Part shown: positions 8,440-16,725 of the stretch, one piece after another
Position numbering within the stretch: position 1 is the stretch's first letter
How the letters are laid out: each line of letters begins with the position of its first letter
Source of the DNA: JALYNX01 sp040902845
GTDB taxonomy: Bacteria; Actinomycetota; Acidimicrobiia; Spongiisociales; ZC4RG35
Reading direction: 5' to 3'
NCBI GenBank assembly: GCA_040902845.1
Contig: JBBDWM010000042.1
Coordinates: forward strand, 62,001-126,000
Length of the DNA: 64,000 nucleotides
Notes under the pieces: generated by a model
Told to the model about the DNA's origin: nothing
Database searches by the model: none
Seen by the model: the letters and a program-made list of their open reading frames with translations, nothing else
Program-made: the position numbers and the translations under genes

Positions 8440-10389
8440 TCAATCATCGGTGGCGTGCGAAGCCTTGTCTGCAATCTCCTTGACCACGGCCTCGTTGGCC
8501 AACGTTGTGACATCACCAAGATGCCGATGCTCCGAGATGTCCTGGAGCAGACGACGCATGATCTTCCCGGATCGGGTCTTCGGCAGGTCGTCCGTAAAAA
8601 CGATCGACTTCGGTTTGGCGATCGAGCCGAGGACCACCGCAACGTGTTCCCGAAGCTCTGTGATCAACGCTTCGTCGCCCACCACCGTCCCCCGAAGTGT
8701 CACGAACGCCGCGATCGCCTGACCCGTCAGATCATCCTTACGACCAACCACCGCCGCTTCGGCCACCGCAGGGTGGGAGACAAGGGCGGACTCGACCTCG
8801 GTGGTCGAGATGTTGTGCCCCGAGACAAGCATGATGTCGTCGACCCTCCCCAGCAACCAGAAGTAGCCTTCCTCGTCTCGTTTGGCGCCGTCACCAGGGA
8901 AGTAGCGGCCCGGGAAACGTGTCCAATAGGTGTCGACAAAACGCTGGTCGTCGCCGTAAATAGTGCGGGCCATCGCGGGCCAGGGCCGGTTGATGGTGAG
9001 GTAGCCGCCGCCGCCAAGGGGGACCGACTCCCCGTTCTCGTCGACCACATCGGCGAAGATCCCGGGGAAGGGGAGAGTTGCCGAGCCAGGCTTGGTGGCC
9101 ACCACTCCGGGGAGCGGAGTGATCATGATCGCCCCGGTCTCCGTCTGCCACCAGGTGTCCACAATCGGGCAGTTCCCGCCCCCGATGTGCTGCTGATACC
9201 AGATCCAGGCCTCGGGGTTGATCGGCTCGCCGACGGTTCCGATGAGACGCAACGAGGAGAGATCGTGCTTGTTGACGTGCTGCTCGCCCCATTTCATGAA
9301 GGTGCGGATGGCGGTGGGGGCGGTGTAGAAGATTGTGACCTTGTGGTCCTCGATGATCTGCCACAGCCGATCGAAGTCTGGGAAGTTGGGCGCACCCTCG
9401 TACATCACCGACGTGGTCCGGTTGGCCAGCGGGCCGTACACGATGTAGCTGTGCCCGGTGACCCACCCGATGTCCGCCCCGCACCAAAAGACGTCATGGT
9501 CGGGCTTGATGTCGAAGACGTAGGAATGTGTGGTAGTGATTGCGGTGAGATACCCGCCCTGGGTGTGGACGATCCCCTTTGGCTTGCCGGTGGTGCCTGA
9601 GGTGTAGAGGATGTAAAGGGGGTGCTCGGCATTGAGCGTCACCGGTTCGCACTCCAGCGACTGGCCATCGACCAGCTCGTGCCACCAGATGTCACGGCCC
9701 TCGGTCATCTCCACGCCCTGATTGGTTCTCTGAAGGACGATGACGTGCTCCACACCCGGGGTCTGACTGACCGCCAGGTCACTGTTCACCTTGAGCGGCA
9801 CCACATTGCCTGCACGCCAGGCTCCGTCTTGGGTGATGACCAATCGGGCATCGGCGTCGATGATCCGGCTGGAAAGGGCCTCGGCGGAGAATCCGCCGAA
9901 CACGACCGAGTGGACCAGACCGAGCCGGGCGCAGGCCAGCATGGCGACGGGGAGCTCGGGGACCATCCCCATGTAGATGGCTACCCGATCGCCGGTGCTC
10001 AGACCCAAGCTCTTCAGCCCGTTGGCAAACCTGCAGACCTCGGCGTGGAGATCGGAATAGGTGAGGACTCGGGTGTCGCCGGGCTCACCGACCCAGTGGT
10101 AGGCCACCTGGTCTCCATGCTCGGTGAGATGGCGGTCGAGACAGTTATAGGAGAGATTCAGCTCACCATCGGAGAACCACTTGAAAAAGGGTGGGTTGGA
10201 GTCGTCGAGAACCACCGTGGGCTCGGTATCCCAACTGATGCGCGACAACGCCTGTTCCTGCCAGAAGGCCAGATAGTCCGCAGCTGCCTTCTCATGGATC
10301 CCGGGCTGGGCATTGGCCTGGGTAATGAACTCGGGTGTAGGGGAGAACTTGCGATCCTCTGAAAGCAGGTTCTCCAGGGCCTGTGACAT
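8440..10389 (-). CDS. acs: acetyl-CoA synthetase
   Basis: A 649-residue AMP-forming acetate:CoA ligase (acetate + ATP + CoA to acetyl-CoA). Motifs include the P-loop YTSGTTGKPKGIVHT, the WWQTETG core motif, the GYFWLLGRVDDIMLVSGHNIST hinge and the acetylatable lysine region PKTRSGKIMRRLL near the C-terminus. The length matches the family. I place the start at ATG 10389, preceded by a strong AGGAGG; the frame extends further upstream but without support. It converges on the DUF456 gene and follows lnt by 5 bp, probably in one transcript. Confidence 0.95.
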   Translation of the reverse strand: MSQALENLLSEDRKFSPTPEFITQANAQPGIHEKAAADYLAFWQEQALSRISWDTEPTVVLDDSNPPFFKWFSDGELNLSYNCLDRHLTEHGDQVAYHWVGEPGDTRVLTYSDLHAEVCRFANGLKSLGLSTGDRVAIYMGMVPELPVAMLACARLGLVHSVVFGGFSAEALSSRIIDADARLVITQDGAWRAGNVVPLKVNSDLAVSQTPGVEHVIVLQRTNQGVEMTEGRDIWWHELVDGQSLECEPVTLNAEHPLYILYTSGTTGKPKGIVHTQGGYLTAITTTHSYVFDIKPDHDVFWCGADIGWVTGHSYIVYGPLANRTTSVMYEGAPNFPDFDRLWQIIEDHKVTIFYTAPTAIRTFMKWGEQHVNKHDLSSLRLIGTVGEPINPEAWIWYQQHIGGGNCPIVDTWWQTETGAIMITPLPGVVATKPGSATLPFPGIFADVVDENGESVPLGGGGYLTINRPWPAMARTIYGDDQRFVDTYWTRFPGRYFPGDGAKRDEEGYFWLLGRVDDIMLVSGHNISTTEVESALVSHPAVAEAAVVGRKDDLTGQAIAAFVTLRGTVVGDEALITELREHVAVVLGSIAKPKSIVFTDDLPKTRSGKIMRRLLQDISEHRHLGDVTTLANEAVVKEIADKASHATDD

Positions 10390-10394
10390 CTGTC

Positions 10395-11885
10395 CTACTC
10401 CTCCTCGAGTGTTCGGTCGGAGGAACCTACCAGCGGTCGCCGGGCCCGCCACCAGAAGATCAGACCGATGACCGCGGCAGCGATCATGAGGATGTCGCCG
10501 GTACGGGCGTAAATGGACGAAGCAGGTCGGCCAGCGATCCCGCCATACAGAATCTCCTGAGCTCCCGGCTCGGTCTCCCCCCCTAATGCCCCTGAGGCGT
10601 CGATGAAGGTCGACTTGCCGGTGACCGCGGCATGGATGACGTCGAGACCCAGCTCAGCTGCCCGCATCCGGGTCATCCCGATGAACTGGTCGGAGCCCGG
10701 GGTGAGCCCATAGGACGCCTCATTGGTGGCCACCACAATCACATTGGCCCCAGCTAGAACATGCTGTCGCGGGTACCGGGCGAAGCCGCCCTCGAAGGAG
10801 ATGACAGATCCAAGTCGTACCCCGCCGCCGAGATCGAATACCACTGGTCCGTCACCGGGGACCATGTCCCGAGGAACTTGATCCAGAGCGGGTATCCACT
10901 CGAACAGAGGCCGGAACGGGATGTACTCACCGAAGGGGACCGGGTGTTGTTTCTGGTACTCGCCGACGATCTCTCCGTCGGGATTGAATACCACGTTCAC
11001 GTTCTCCCAATGGGTCTCGTTCAAGGGACGGTCGCTACCCACCAGGAACCAGGCGCCGATCCGGCGGGCTTCGGCAGCGATCGCCTCGCCGATCTCCGGG
11101 TTCCGCACCGGATCGGCGTTGAAGGAGCCGGTGGAACCCTCGGACCACACCACCAGGAACACCGAGCCGGGCTCGATCTTCTTGGTCAACTCCAGATGCT
11201 GTTCGAAGGTGCGGAGCCGTTCGTCAGGCGGGCAGTGCTCGAACGGGCAAGGGGTGGATCCTTGAACGATCGCGACTGTTTGGCCAGCAAGCACATACTG
11301 CTCTTGTCCGAACCACTGAAACCAAGAGCCAACCACCAACACCGGTATCGGTACCAGCAACCACCAGTTGTGCGGCTTCCTCGCTAGGGCCACGATGGTG
11401 GCCGCGGCCATGACCGCCATGACCGTTACACCTGTGGTCCCGTAGACAGGAGCCAGGCTTCTGGCCCATGTCTGATCGGACAGGGCATACCCGACAGCCC
11501 CCCACTCGAACCCGCTGAAGGGGAACCGATAGCGGATCAACTCCATCAACGCCCACCCGCCTGCGGCCAGGAGGAACCAGGTTCCCGACGGGCGGTCGTT
11601 GTACTTCCCCAACCACCACCCGTAGGCGGTGACGAATGAGGCTTGGAGGAGAACAAGTGGGATCATTGCGACCAGACCCAGCTCGACAAACCACCAGAGC
11701 AGCCCTCCGTAGAAGACCAGGCCGTAGACCGCTCCCAAGGCCAGACCTTGGCTGCGGTTGGTCGCGGTGCGCAGCCCGGCCAGGCACAAGGCGACGCCGG
11801 GCAGGATCAGCCACCCGGGACCGATTCGGGGAAAGGCAAGGGCGGACAGAACAGCCCCACCGACAACCAGCAACAGGCCAGTCAC
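10395..11885 (-). CDS. lnt: apolipoprotein N-acyltransferase-like protein with Ser at the nucleophile site
   Basis: A 496-residue membrane enzyme of the Lnt family, which N-acylates the lipoprotein N-terminal Cys. Six to eight hydrophobic segments fill the first 200 residues, followed by a nitrilase-like domain and a last membrane segment near the C-terminus. The catalytic Glu is seen in VVWSEGSTG and the Lys in YQKQHPVPFGEYIP. At the expected nucleophile, where the family has Cys (ICYE-like), this protein reads VISFEGG, so Ser replaces Cys. It may be inactive, altered or a legitimate variant. Lies 5 bp upstream of acs. Confidence 0.85.
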   Translation of the reverse strand: MTGLLLVVGGAVLSALAFPRIGPGWLILPGVALCLAGLRTATNRSQGLALGAVYGLVFYGGLLWWFVELGLVAMIPLVLLQASFVTAYGWWLGKYNDRPSGTWFLLAAGGWALMELIRYRFPFSGFEWGAVGYALSDQTWARSLAPVYGTTGVTVMAVMAAATIVALARKPHNWWLLVPIPVLVVGSWFQWFGQEQYVLAGQTVAIVQGSTPCPFEHCPPDERLRTFEQHLELTKKIEPGSVFLVVWSEGSTGSFNADPVRNPEIGEAIAAEARRIGAWFLVGSDRPLNETHWENVNVVFNPDGEIVGEYQKQHPVPFGEYIPFRPLFEWIPALDQVPRDMVPGDGPVVFDLGGGVRLGSVISFEGGFARYPRQHVLAGANVIVVATNEASYGLTPGSDQFIGMTRMRAAELGLDVIHAAVTGKSTFIDASGALGGETEPGAQEILYGGIAGRPASSIYARTGDILMIAAAVIGLIFWWRARRPLVGSSDRTLEEE

Positions 11886-11930
11886 CGCCGAGAGGGTAGG
11901 GATGCAGGCGCTTCCGTAGAGTGCGCCGGC

Positions 11931-12740
11931 ATGTGGGAAGGTGATCTATGGGTCGCGGTCAGGGCGGCACGCGCCGGAGCCGAAGTGGTTCGGCGCGGAT
12001 TCGAGGAGCCGTTCGACACCGAGATGAAGGGCGCCGTGGACCCAGTGACCGATATCGACCGGGAGGCCGAAATCGCGGTCACCGACGTCATCGCCGCCCA
12101 TTTTCCCAATGATTCCATCCTCGCCGAGGAGGGCGGCGGTTATGCCGATTGGCGTGGTCCGCGGGTGTGGATCATCGATCCCCTCGACGGGACCGTGAAC
12201 TTCGTGAACCGGATCCCACACGTGGCGGTGTCGGTGGCTCTCTGGGACAACGGCGAGCCTCTCGTGGGGGTGGTGATCGACGTCAGCCGCCAGGAGGAGT
12301 TCGTGGCCGCCGTCGGCGAGGGAGCGCGCAGCAACGGTCAGCCGATCCACGTCTCCAACACCGCCTCCTTGGAAGATTCCGTGCTGGTGACAGGCTTCCC
12401 TTACGACCGTCAGGAGCACGCCCGCGCCTATCTCGATGTGATGGAGCAGGTGATGACCCGGACCCGGGGGACCCGACGTATGGGCGCCGCAGCCCTCGAA
12501 CTGGCCTGGGTGGCATGCGGGCGGTTCGACGGCTACTGGGAGCATGGTGGCCCGCATGGTGTGAAACCGTGGGACGCCGCGGCGGGGATGCTTCTCGTGA
12601 CCGAGGCCGGCGGCACCGCCACCAACAGCAAGGGGGCCGTCTTCGATCTCGAACCGGCAGCCTTCGTCGTCACCAACGGAAAGATCCACGAGGATCTCCG
12701 GGTGATTGTCGACGAGTACATGCCGGCCCACCTCCGATGA
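11931..12740 (+). CDS. inositol monophosphatase family protein
   Basis: A 269-residue Mg-dependent phosphatase of the IMPase family. Metal-binding motifs are EEGGG (about residue 66), WIIDPLDGTVNFVNRIPH and, near the end, WDAAAGMLLVTEAGG. Substrates in this family include inositol-1-phosphate, histidinol phosphate and nucleotide 3'-phosphates. No neighbour decides between them; inositol phosphate metabolism is plausible in an actinobacterium. The start ATG 11931 lies 45 bp from the divergent lnt gene. The stop overlaps the next gene as ATGA. Confidence 0.88.
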   Translation: MWEGDLWVAVRAARAGAEVVRRGFEEPFDTEMKGAVDPVTDIDREAEIAVTDVIAAHFPNDSILAEEGGGYADWRGPRVWIIDPLDGTVNFVNRIPHVAVSVALWDNGEPLVGVVIDVSRQEEFVAAVGEGARSNGQPIHVSNTASLEDSVLVTGFPYDRQEHARAYLDVMEQVMTRTRGTRRMGAAALELAWVACGRFDGYWEHGGPHGVKPWDAAAGMLLVTEAGGTATNSKGAVFDLEPAAFVVTNGKIHEDLRVIVDEYMPAHLR

Positions 12741-13978
12741 TGTACCACGACCACCATTTCCATCCTCTCGGCTACGCCCAGATGGTCACCGGTCTGGAGT
12801 TGATGGACTCGGCGAATCTGGAGGAGGTCAAGACGCGGGTCGCGGCCCGGGCCGAAGTAACCACAGGCGCGGTCATCGGACAGCGTCTCAACGACGAAGG
12901 ATTGGCCGAGCTCAGACTTCCGACCAGGTTGGACCTCGATGAGGCCATTCCCGACCGGCCAGTCGTCCTCTACCGGTACTGCGGGCACATCGCCGTCGCC
13001 AACACCGCGGCCCTATCCCTTGCCGGTATAGACGCCGATACTCCTGATCCTCCAGGGGGAAGCTTTGATCGTGACAGAACCGGTTTTCCCACCGGCGTCC
13101 TCAGGGAGACCGCCCTGTTGGTGATAGGGAACGCGATTGCCCCCCTCGCTGAGGCACCCACCGACGTCGACGTGCTCGATGCCCTACGCGGCCTCCTCGA
13201 CTACGGGCTGGGCTCGGTCACGGGAATGGTCTCGACCACCGACCCGATCTGGTGTGGGGTCGGTGACGAGTTGGAGACCCTCTGCCGTCTTGCGCCCGAT
13301 CTCCCCGTCGATATCGATGTCTACGTGATCACGGAGACCCCGTCAGATCTGGTCTCGGCGGCCAAACGGATCACAGAGGCCGACGGTCGGCTTCGCTTCT
13401 CGGGGTGGAAGGGCTTCGCCGACGGAAGCTTCGGCGGTCACACCGCTGCCATGTACGAGCCGTTCGCCGACCGCCCTGACACCACGGGGACTCTTCGGCT
13501 CTACCCGGGACAGGCGTTCGCGATGGCGAACGCCTCATTAGAAGTCGGGGGAGGGGTCGCCGTCCACGCCATCGGGGACCGGGCCAACGACGTCGCCCTC
13601 GATCTGTTCGAAAGCCTCATCGAAGATGGCGCCGACCCCTCGATGCTCCGCGTTGAGCACGCCTCGCTTCTCACCGAACCCGGCATCGAGCGTATGGCGA
13701 GGCTCGGGGTCACCGCCTCGGTGCAGCCCGCCTTCCTCGCCTCAGAGGCTTCATGGCTTCATAAACGGCTCGGTGAGGAGAGGATGCAACGGGTCTACCC
13801 ATTTCACACCTTGCAGGAGGCCGGCGTGCCCCTCTTGGGCGGGAGCGACTCCCCAGTCGAGCTACCGGACCCCCAGGTGGGGATCCGGGCGGCGGTCAAC
13901 CGTCACGGGTTCAACCCCTCCCAGGCGTTGAGCATGGAGCAGGCCAGCGCCCTTTTCGCACCTCCAGTTGGGTCCTGA
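12737..13978 (+). CDS. compact amidohydrolase, YtcJ-like
   Basis: A 413-residue amidohydrolase-3-like protein that starts (ATG 12737 or 12740) inside the stop of the IMPase gene. A metal-binding HxH (HFHPLGY) occurs within the first ten residues. Later signatures are GWKGFADGSFGGHTAAMYEPF, HAIGDRAND, LRVEHAS and GGSDSPVE (metal Asp). YtcJ-like enzymes are usually about 530 residues, with an N-terminal beta-sandwich strand set before HxH and a C-terminal extension; both are largely missing here. It probably hydrolyses a C-N bond, but the substrate is unknown. Confidence 0.8.
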   Translation: MMYHDHHFHPLGYAQMVTGLELMDSANLEEVKTRVAARAEVTTGAVIGQRLNDEGLAELRLPTRLDLDEAIPDRPVVLYRYCGHIAVANTAALSLAGIDADTPDPPGGSFDRDRTGFPTGVLRETALLVIGNAIAPLAEAPTDVDVLDALRGLLDYGLGSVTGMVSTTDPIWCGVGDELETLCRLAPDLPVDIDVYVITETPSDLVSAAKRITEADGRLRFSGWKGFADGSFGGHTAAMYEPFADRPDTTGTLRLYPGQAFAMANASLEVGGGVAVHAIGDRANDVALDLFESLIEDGADPSMLRVEHASLLTEPGIERMARLGVTASVQPAFLASEASWLHKRLGEERMQRVYPFHTLQEAGVPLLGGSDSPVELPDPQVGIRAAVNRHGFNPSQALSMEQASALFAPPVGS

Positions 13979-14021
13979 TGACCTGGAGTGAAAGTCGGCA
14001 TTTGCACTACCGTCCATTGCC

Positions 14022-15995
14022 ATGAGTGATCTGGATCTTGGCTTCTCGACGGTCGACGCGGCCGCGGTTGAAACCGGGGTGAGCCGTGCTCTCGATGAGG
14101 CAAGACGTGTGATCGACGAAGCTGCCGCCACCAAAGAAGAGCGGACCTTCGAGAACACCCTGATGCCCCTGGACCGCATGGCCGACGTCATGGGCAAGGC
14201 ATTCACCCGGTATGTCTTCATGGGCTACGTCCACCCCGACAAGGAGGTGCGAACTGCAGCCAAGGCCGCCGAGGAGAAGCTCGACAGTTTTGCCGTCGAC
14301 GTCATTTTCAGGGACGACCTCAATGCCGGAGTAAAGGAGTACGCCGCCACCGATGAGGCCCAGAGTCTCGAAGGTGAGAGGGCACGGCAGCTCGAGTTCG
14401 TACTACGTGACCTGCGTCGGGCGGGCCACGACCTTCGACCCGAAGTCCGGGCCTCGGTGAAGGAGAAAACTCGGCGTCTCGTCGAGCTGGGGGTTCGTTT
14501 CCAAAGCAACATCGACGAGTGGGATGACTGGCTGCTCGTCGATCGGGCAGATCTCGAGGGCCTTCCTGACAGCTTCGCCGACTCGCTGGAGGTTGACGAG
14601 GAGACCGGTCAGCTCAAGGTGACCCTTGCCTATCCCCACCTGATCCCCTTCGTCGAGAACGCAAGGCGCCGCGACCTCCGCGAGCAGCTGCTCTTCAAGT
14701 TCAACACCCAGGCGGTTGACGCCAACCGGCCGATACTCGAAGAAGCCCTCAGACTTCGCGACGAGATCGCAAGGGACTTCGACGTGAAGAGCTGGGCACA
14801 TCATCGGCTCGAGGACCGGATGGCGAAGAACCCGGAACGGGTTGCAGTCTTCTTCGACGACCTGATCCCACCCCTCATCGATCAGGGCCGCAAGGACATC
14901 GCAGTCATGAGCGGGCTCCTCGAAGCCGACAGCGGTGACACCACGGTGCAGACCTGGGACTGGCGCTACTACGACACCCAACAACGTCGCACCGACTACG
15001 GCGTGGATCCCTTCGAGGTCGCGGCCTATCTGCCTCTGGATGCGGTTCTCGACGGGATGTTCGACATGGTGCAGGAGGTGTTCGGCCTGGATTTCCGCGA
15101 GGTGGCCGCCCCCGATGTCTGGCACCCCGATGTTCGGCTCTACACCATCCATGACAGCGAATCTGGGGAGGAGTTGGCCCACTTCTACCTCGATCTGTTC
15201 CCCCGGGAAGGCAAGTACTCCCACGCCGCCGAGTTCCCAATGGTGACCAGCCGCCGTTTGGAGGACGGCTCCTATCAGAACCCGGTGTGCGCCATGGTCG
15301 CCAACTTCACCAAGCCGGCCGGCGAAACGCCATCACTCCTCCAGCATGGCGAGGTGGAGACGCTGTTCCACGAGTTCGGGCATGTCCTCCATCAAAACCT
15401 GGGGCGGACCGAGCTCGCCCGTTTCTCGGGCACCAACGTCGAGACCGATTTCGTCGAGGCGCCGAGCCAGATCATGCAGAACTGGGTCTGGAGAGCCGAC
15501 GTCCTCAAGAAGTTCGCCCGACACCATGAGACCGGCGAACCGATCCCGGATGCCCTGGTGGACCAACTGGTGGCGGCTCGTCGTCTCAACATTGCCGTTC
15601 ATCAGCTGCGCCAGCTCAAGTACGGATGGCTGGATCAGACCATTCACGCCCCGGGCGTCGAGAAGGACCTGGACCAGATCTCACGGGAAGCGTCCGATCT
15701 GAGTTTGATCCCGCTCCACGAGGGGACTTTCGACCTCGCCTCGTTCGGCCATCTCATGGGAGGCTACGACGCCGCCTATTACAGCTACATGTGGGCCGAG
15801 GTCTTCGGCGATGACATGTTCGGGCGTTTCGAGGAGGAAGGGGTCACCAATCCCGCCGTGGGAATGGCGTACCGACGCGAAGTGTTGGAGAAGGGCGGCT
15901 CGGTCGACGCCGACCAGATGCTGGTCGGGTTTCTCGGTAGGGAACCTGACAACGGCGCTTTCTTGCGTAAACTGGGGATCACGGGAACCGACTGA
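14022..15995 (+). CDS. M3-family zinc metallopeptidase (oligopeptidase)
   Basis: A 657-residue cytoplasmic peptidase of the thimet oligopeptidase/oligopeptidase A family. The zinc motif HEFGH is in ETLFHEFGHVLHQ (about residue 450), and the downstream Glu ligand is in TDFVEAPSQIMQNW. No signal peptide or membrane segment is present. It degrades short peptides, probably in protein turnover. ATG start at 14022. Nothing obviously co-transcribed follows: the next gene begins 180 bp further on. Confidence 0.92.
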   Translation: MSDLDLGFSTVDAAAVETGVSRALDEARRVIDEAAATKEERTFENTLMPLDRMADVMGKAFTRYVFMGYVHPDKEVRTAAKAAEEKLDSFAVDVIFRDDLNAGVKEYAATDEAQSLEGERARQLEFVLRDLRRAGHDLRPEVRASVKEKTRRLVELGVRFQSNIDEWDDWLLVDRADLEGLPDSFADSLEVDEETGQLKVTLAYPHLIPFVENARRRDLREQLLFKFNTQAVDANRPILEEALRLRDEIARDFDVKSWAHHRLEDRMAKNPERVAVFFDDLIPPLIDQGRKDIAVMSGLLEADSGDTTVQTWDWRYYDTQQRRTDYGVDPFEVAAYLPLDAVLDGMFDMVQEVFGLDFREVAAPDVWHPDVRLYTIHDSESGEELAHFYLDLFPREGKYSHAAEFPMVTSRRLEDGSYQNPVCAMVANFTKPAGETPSLLQHGEVETLFHEFGHVLHQNLGRTELARFSGTNVETDFVEAPSQIMQNWVWRADVLKKFARHHETGEPIPDALVDQLVAARRLNIAVHQLRQLKYGWLDQTIHAPGVEKDLDQISREASDLSLIPLHEGTFDLASFGHLMGGYDAAYYSYMWAEVFGDDMFGRFEEEGVTNPAVGMAYRREVLEKGGSVDADQMLVGFLGREPDNGAFLRKLGITGTD

Positions 15996-16175
15996 TCGGT
16001 CCGCAACGTCTTATCACAGACAAAACGGGGGAATTGTTTACCTTCGTTTTAGGGGTGGCGTCGCAAAGTTGGAGGCAACAAGGGGTGATCGTCAGCGACC
16101 CGCTTCCCGAAATCACGAAAGACACTTCAAGGTATCAATTTGGAGAACCGGCCCACAACCAGGAGGGCCATCAAC
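15996..16175. other. intergenic region before the small Cys/His protein
   Basis: About 180 bp with no convincing gene. It contains an AAAACG/CGTTTT inverted pair around 16021-16050 with TTGTTT between, which could be part of a promoter for the next gene. I see no clear -10 box. Confidence 0.3.
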
Positions 16176-16373
16176 ATGACAGACATCGTAAAAGGGGCAG
16201 CCATCAAGGGAATGACCAGACCGTCACGGCGTTTTAGCCAGGACCGGATCTGTTCGAAACCCGGCTGCACCACCAAACTCTCGCAATACAACAAGGCCGA
16301 GTACTGCCACGCCCATGCGCCGGTCCGCTTCCCGCGGGTCCGGGGCAAGATCATGGACGAACAGGACGCCTGA
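16176..16373 (+). CDS. small basic CxxxxC / CxH protein
   Basis: A 65-residue basic protein with a possible zinc site: CSKPGC, then 11 residues later CHAH (about residues 29-48). The sequence around it (RRFSQDRICSKPGC, YNKAEYCHAHAP) is compact and looks well constrained. ATG 16176 follows an AGGAGG by about 9 nt. A strong terminator follows 54 bp downstream, so it is a monocistronic unit. I recognise no named family. A nucleic-acid-binding or transcription-related zinc ribbon would fit the charge and size, but this is inference. Confidence 0.75.
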   Translation: MTDIVKGAAIKGMTRPSRRFSQDRICSKPGCTTKLSQYNKAEYCHAHAPVRFPRVRGKIMDEQDA

Positions 16374-16426
16374 TTTCTCTGGCCGGGACAGGTCCTCTCC
16401 CCCTCCCAGTCCCATGCCAGACAACC

Positions 16427-16461
16427 AGAGAGCCCCGGTTTCGATCGGGGCTCTCTCTTTT
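16427..16461 (+). terminator. intrinsic terminator
   Basis: An 11-bp perfect stem, AGAGAGCCCCG and CGGGGCTCTCT, with an 8-nt loop, followed by CTTTT. It ends the transcript of the small Cys/His protein gene. Confidence 0.9.
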
Positions 16462-16515
16462 GTCCCGGTCTTCGCCCGGAATAATTCACCGGCCCCGGCC
16501 GTACACTCATGTGAG

Positions 16516-16725
16516 ATGAAACAGGTACTTCTTCAAGCACCCGAGATCCATTGTGATCACTGCAAAATGAGCATCGAGGGTGCGGTCGGCGCTCTGAATG
16601 GGGTCTCGTCCGTCGAAGTGGCTATCGCCGATGCGACCGTAGATGTCACCTACGACGACAACACCACCGACCTCGAAGTCATCAAGCACGCCATCGAGGA
16701 GCAGGGCTACGCCGTCTTCGGCTGA
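16516..16725 (+). CDS. copZ: heavy-metal-associated domain protein (CopZ-like copper chaperone)
   Basis: A 69-residue single HMA domain. The metal site is HCDHC (residues 12-16), where two Cys bind Cu(I); the first helix follows as KMSIEGAVGALNGV and the fold ends with EEQGYAVFG. It delivers copper to the CopA ATPase encoded next, whose reading frame overlaps this gene's 3' end by 83 bp. ATG start at 16516. Confidence 0.85.
   Translation: MKQVLLQAPEIHCDHCKMSIEGAVGALNGVSSVEVAIADATVDVTYDDNTTDLEVIKHAIEEQGYAVFG

Noticed and set aside
8455..9600. 381-residue frame opposite acs
   Set aside because: Antisense shadow of a clear gene in a high-GC genome; no ribosome site and no family motifs.
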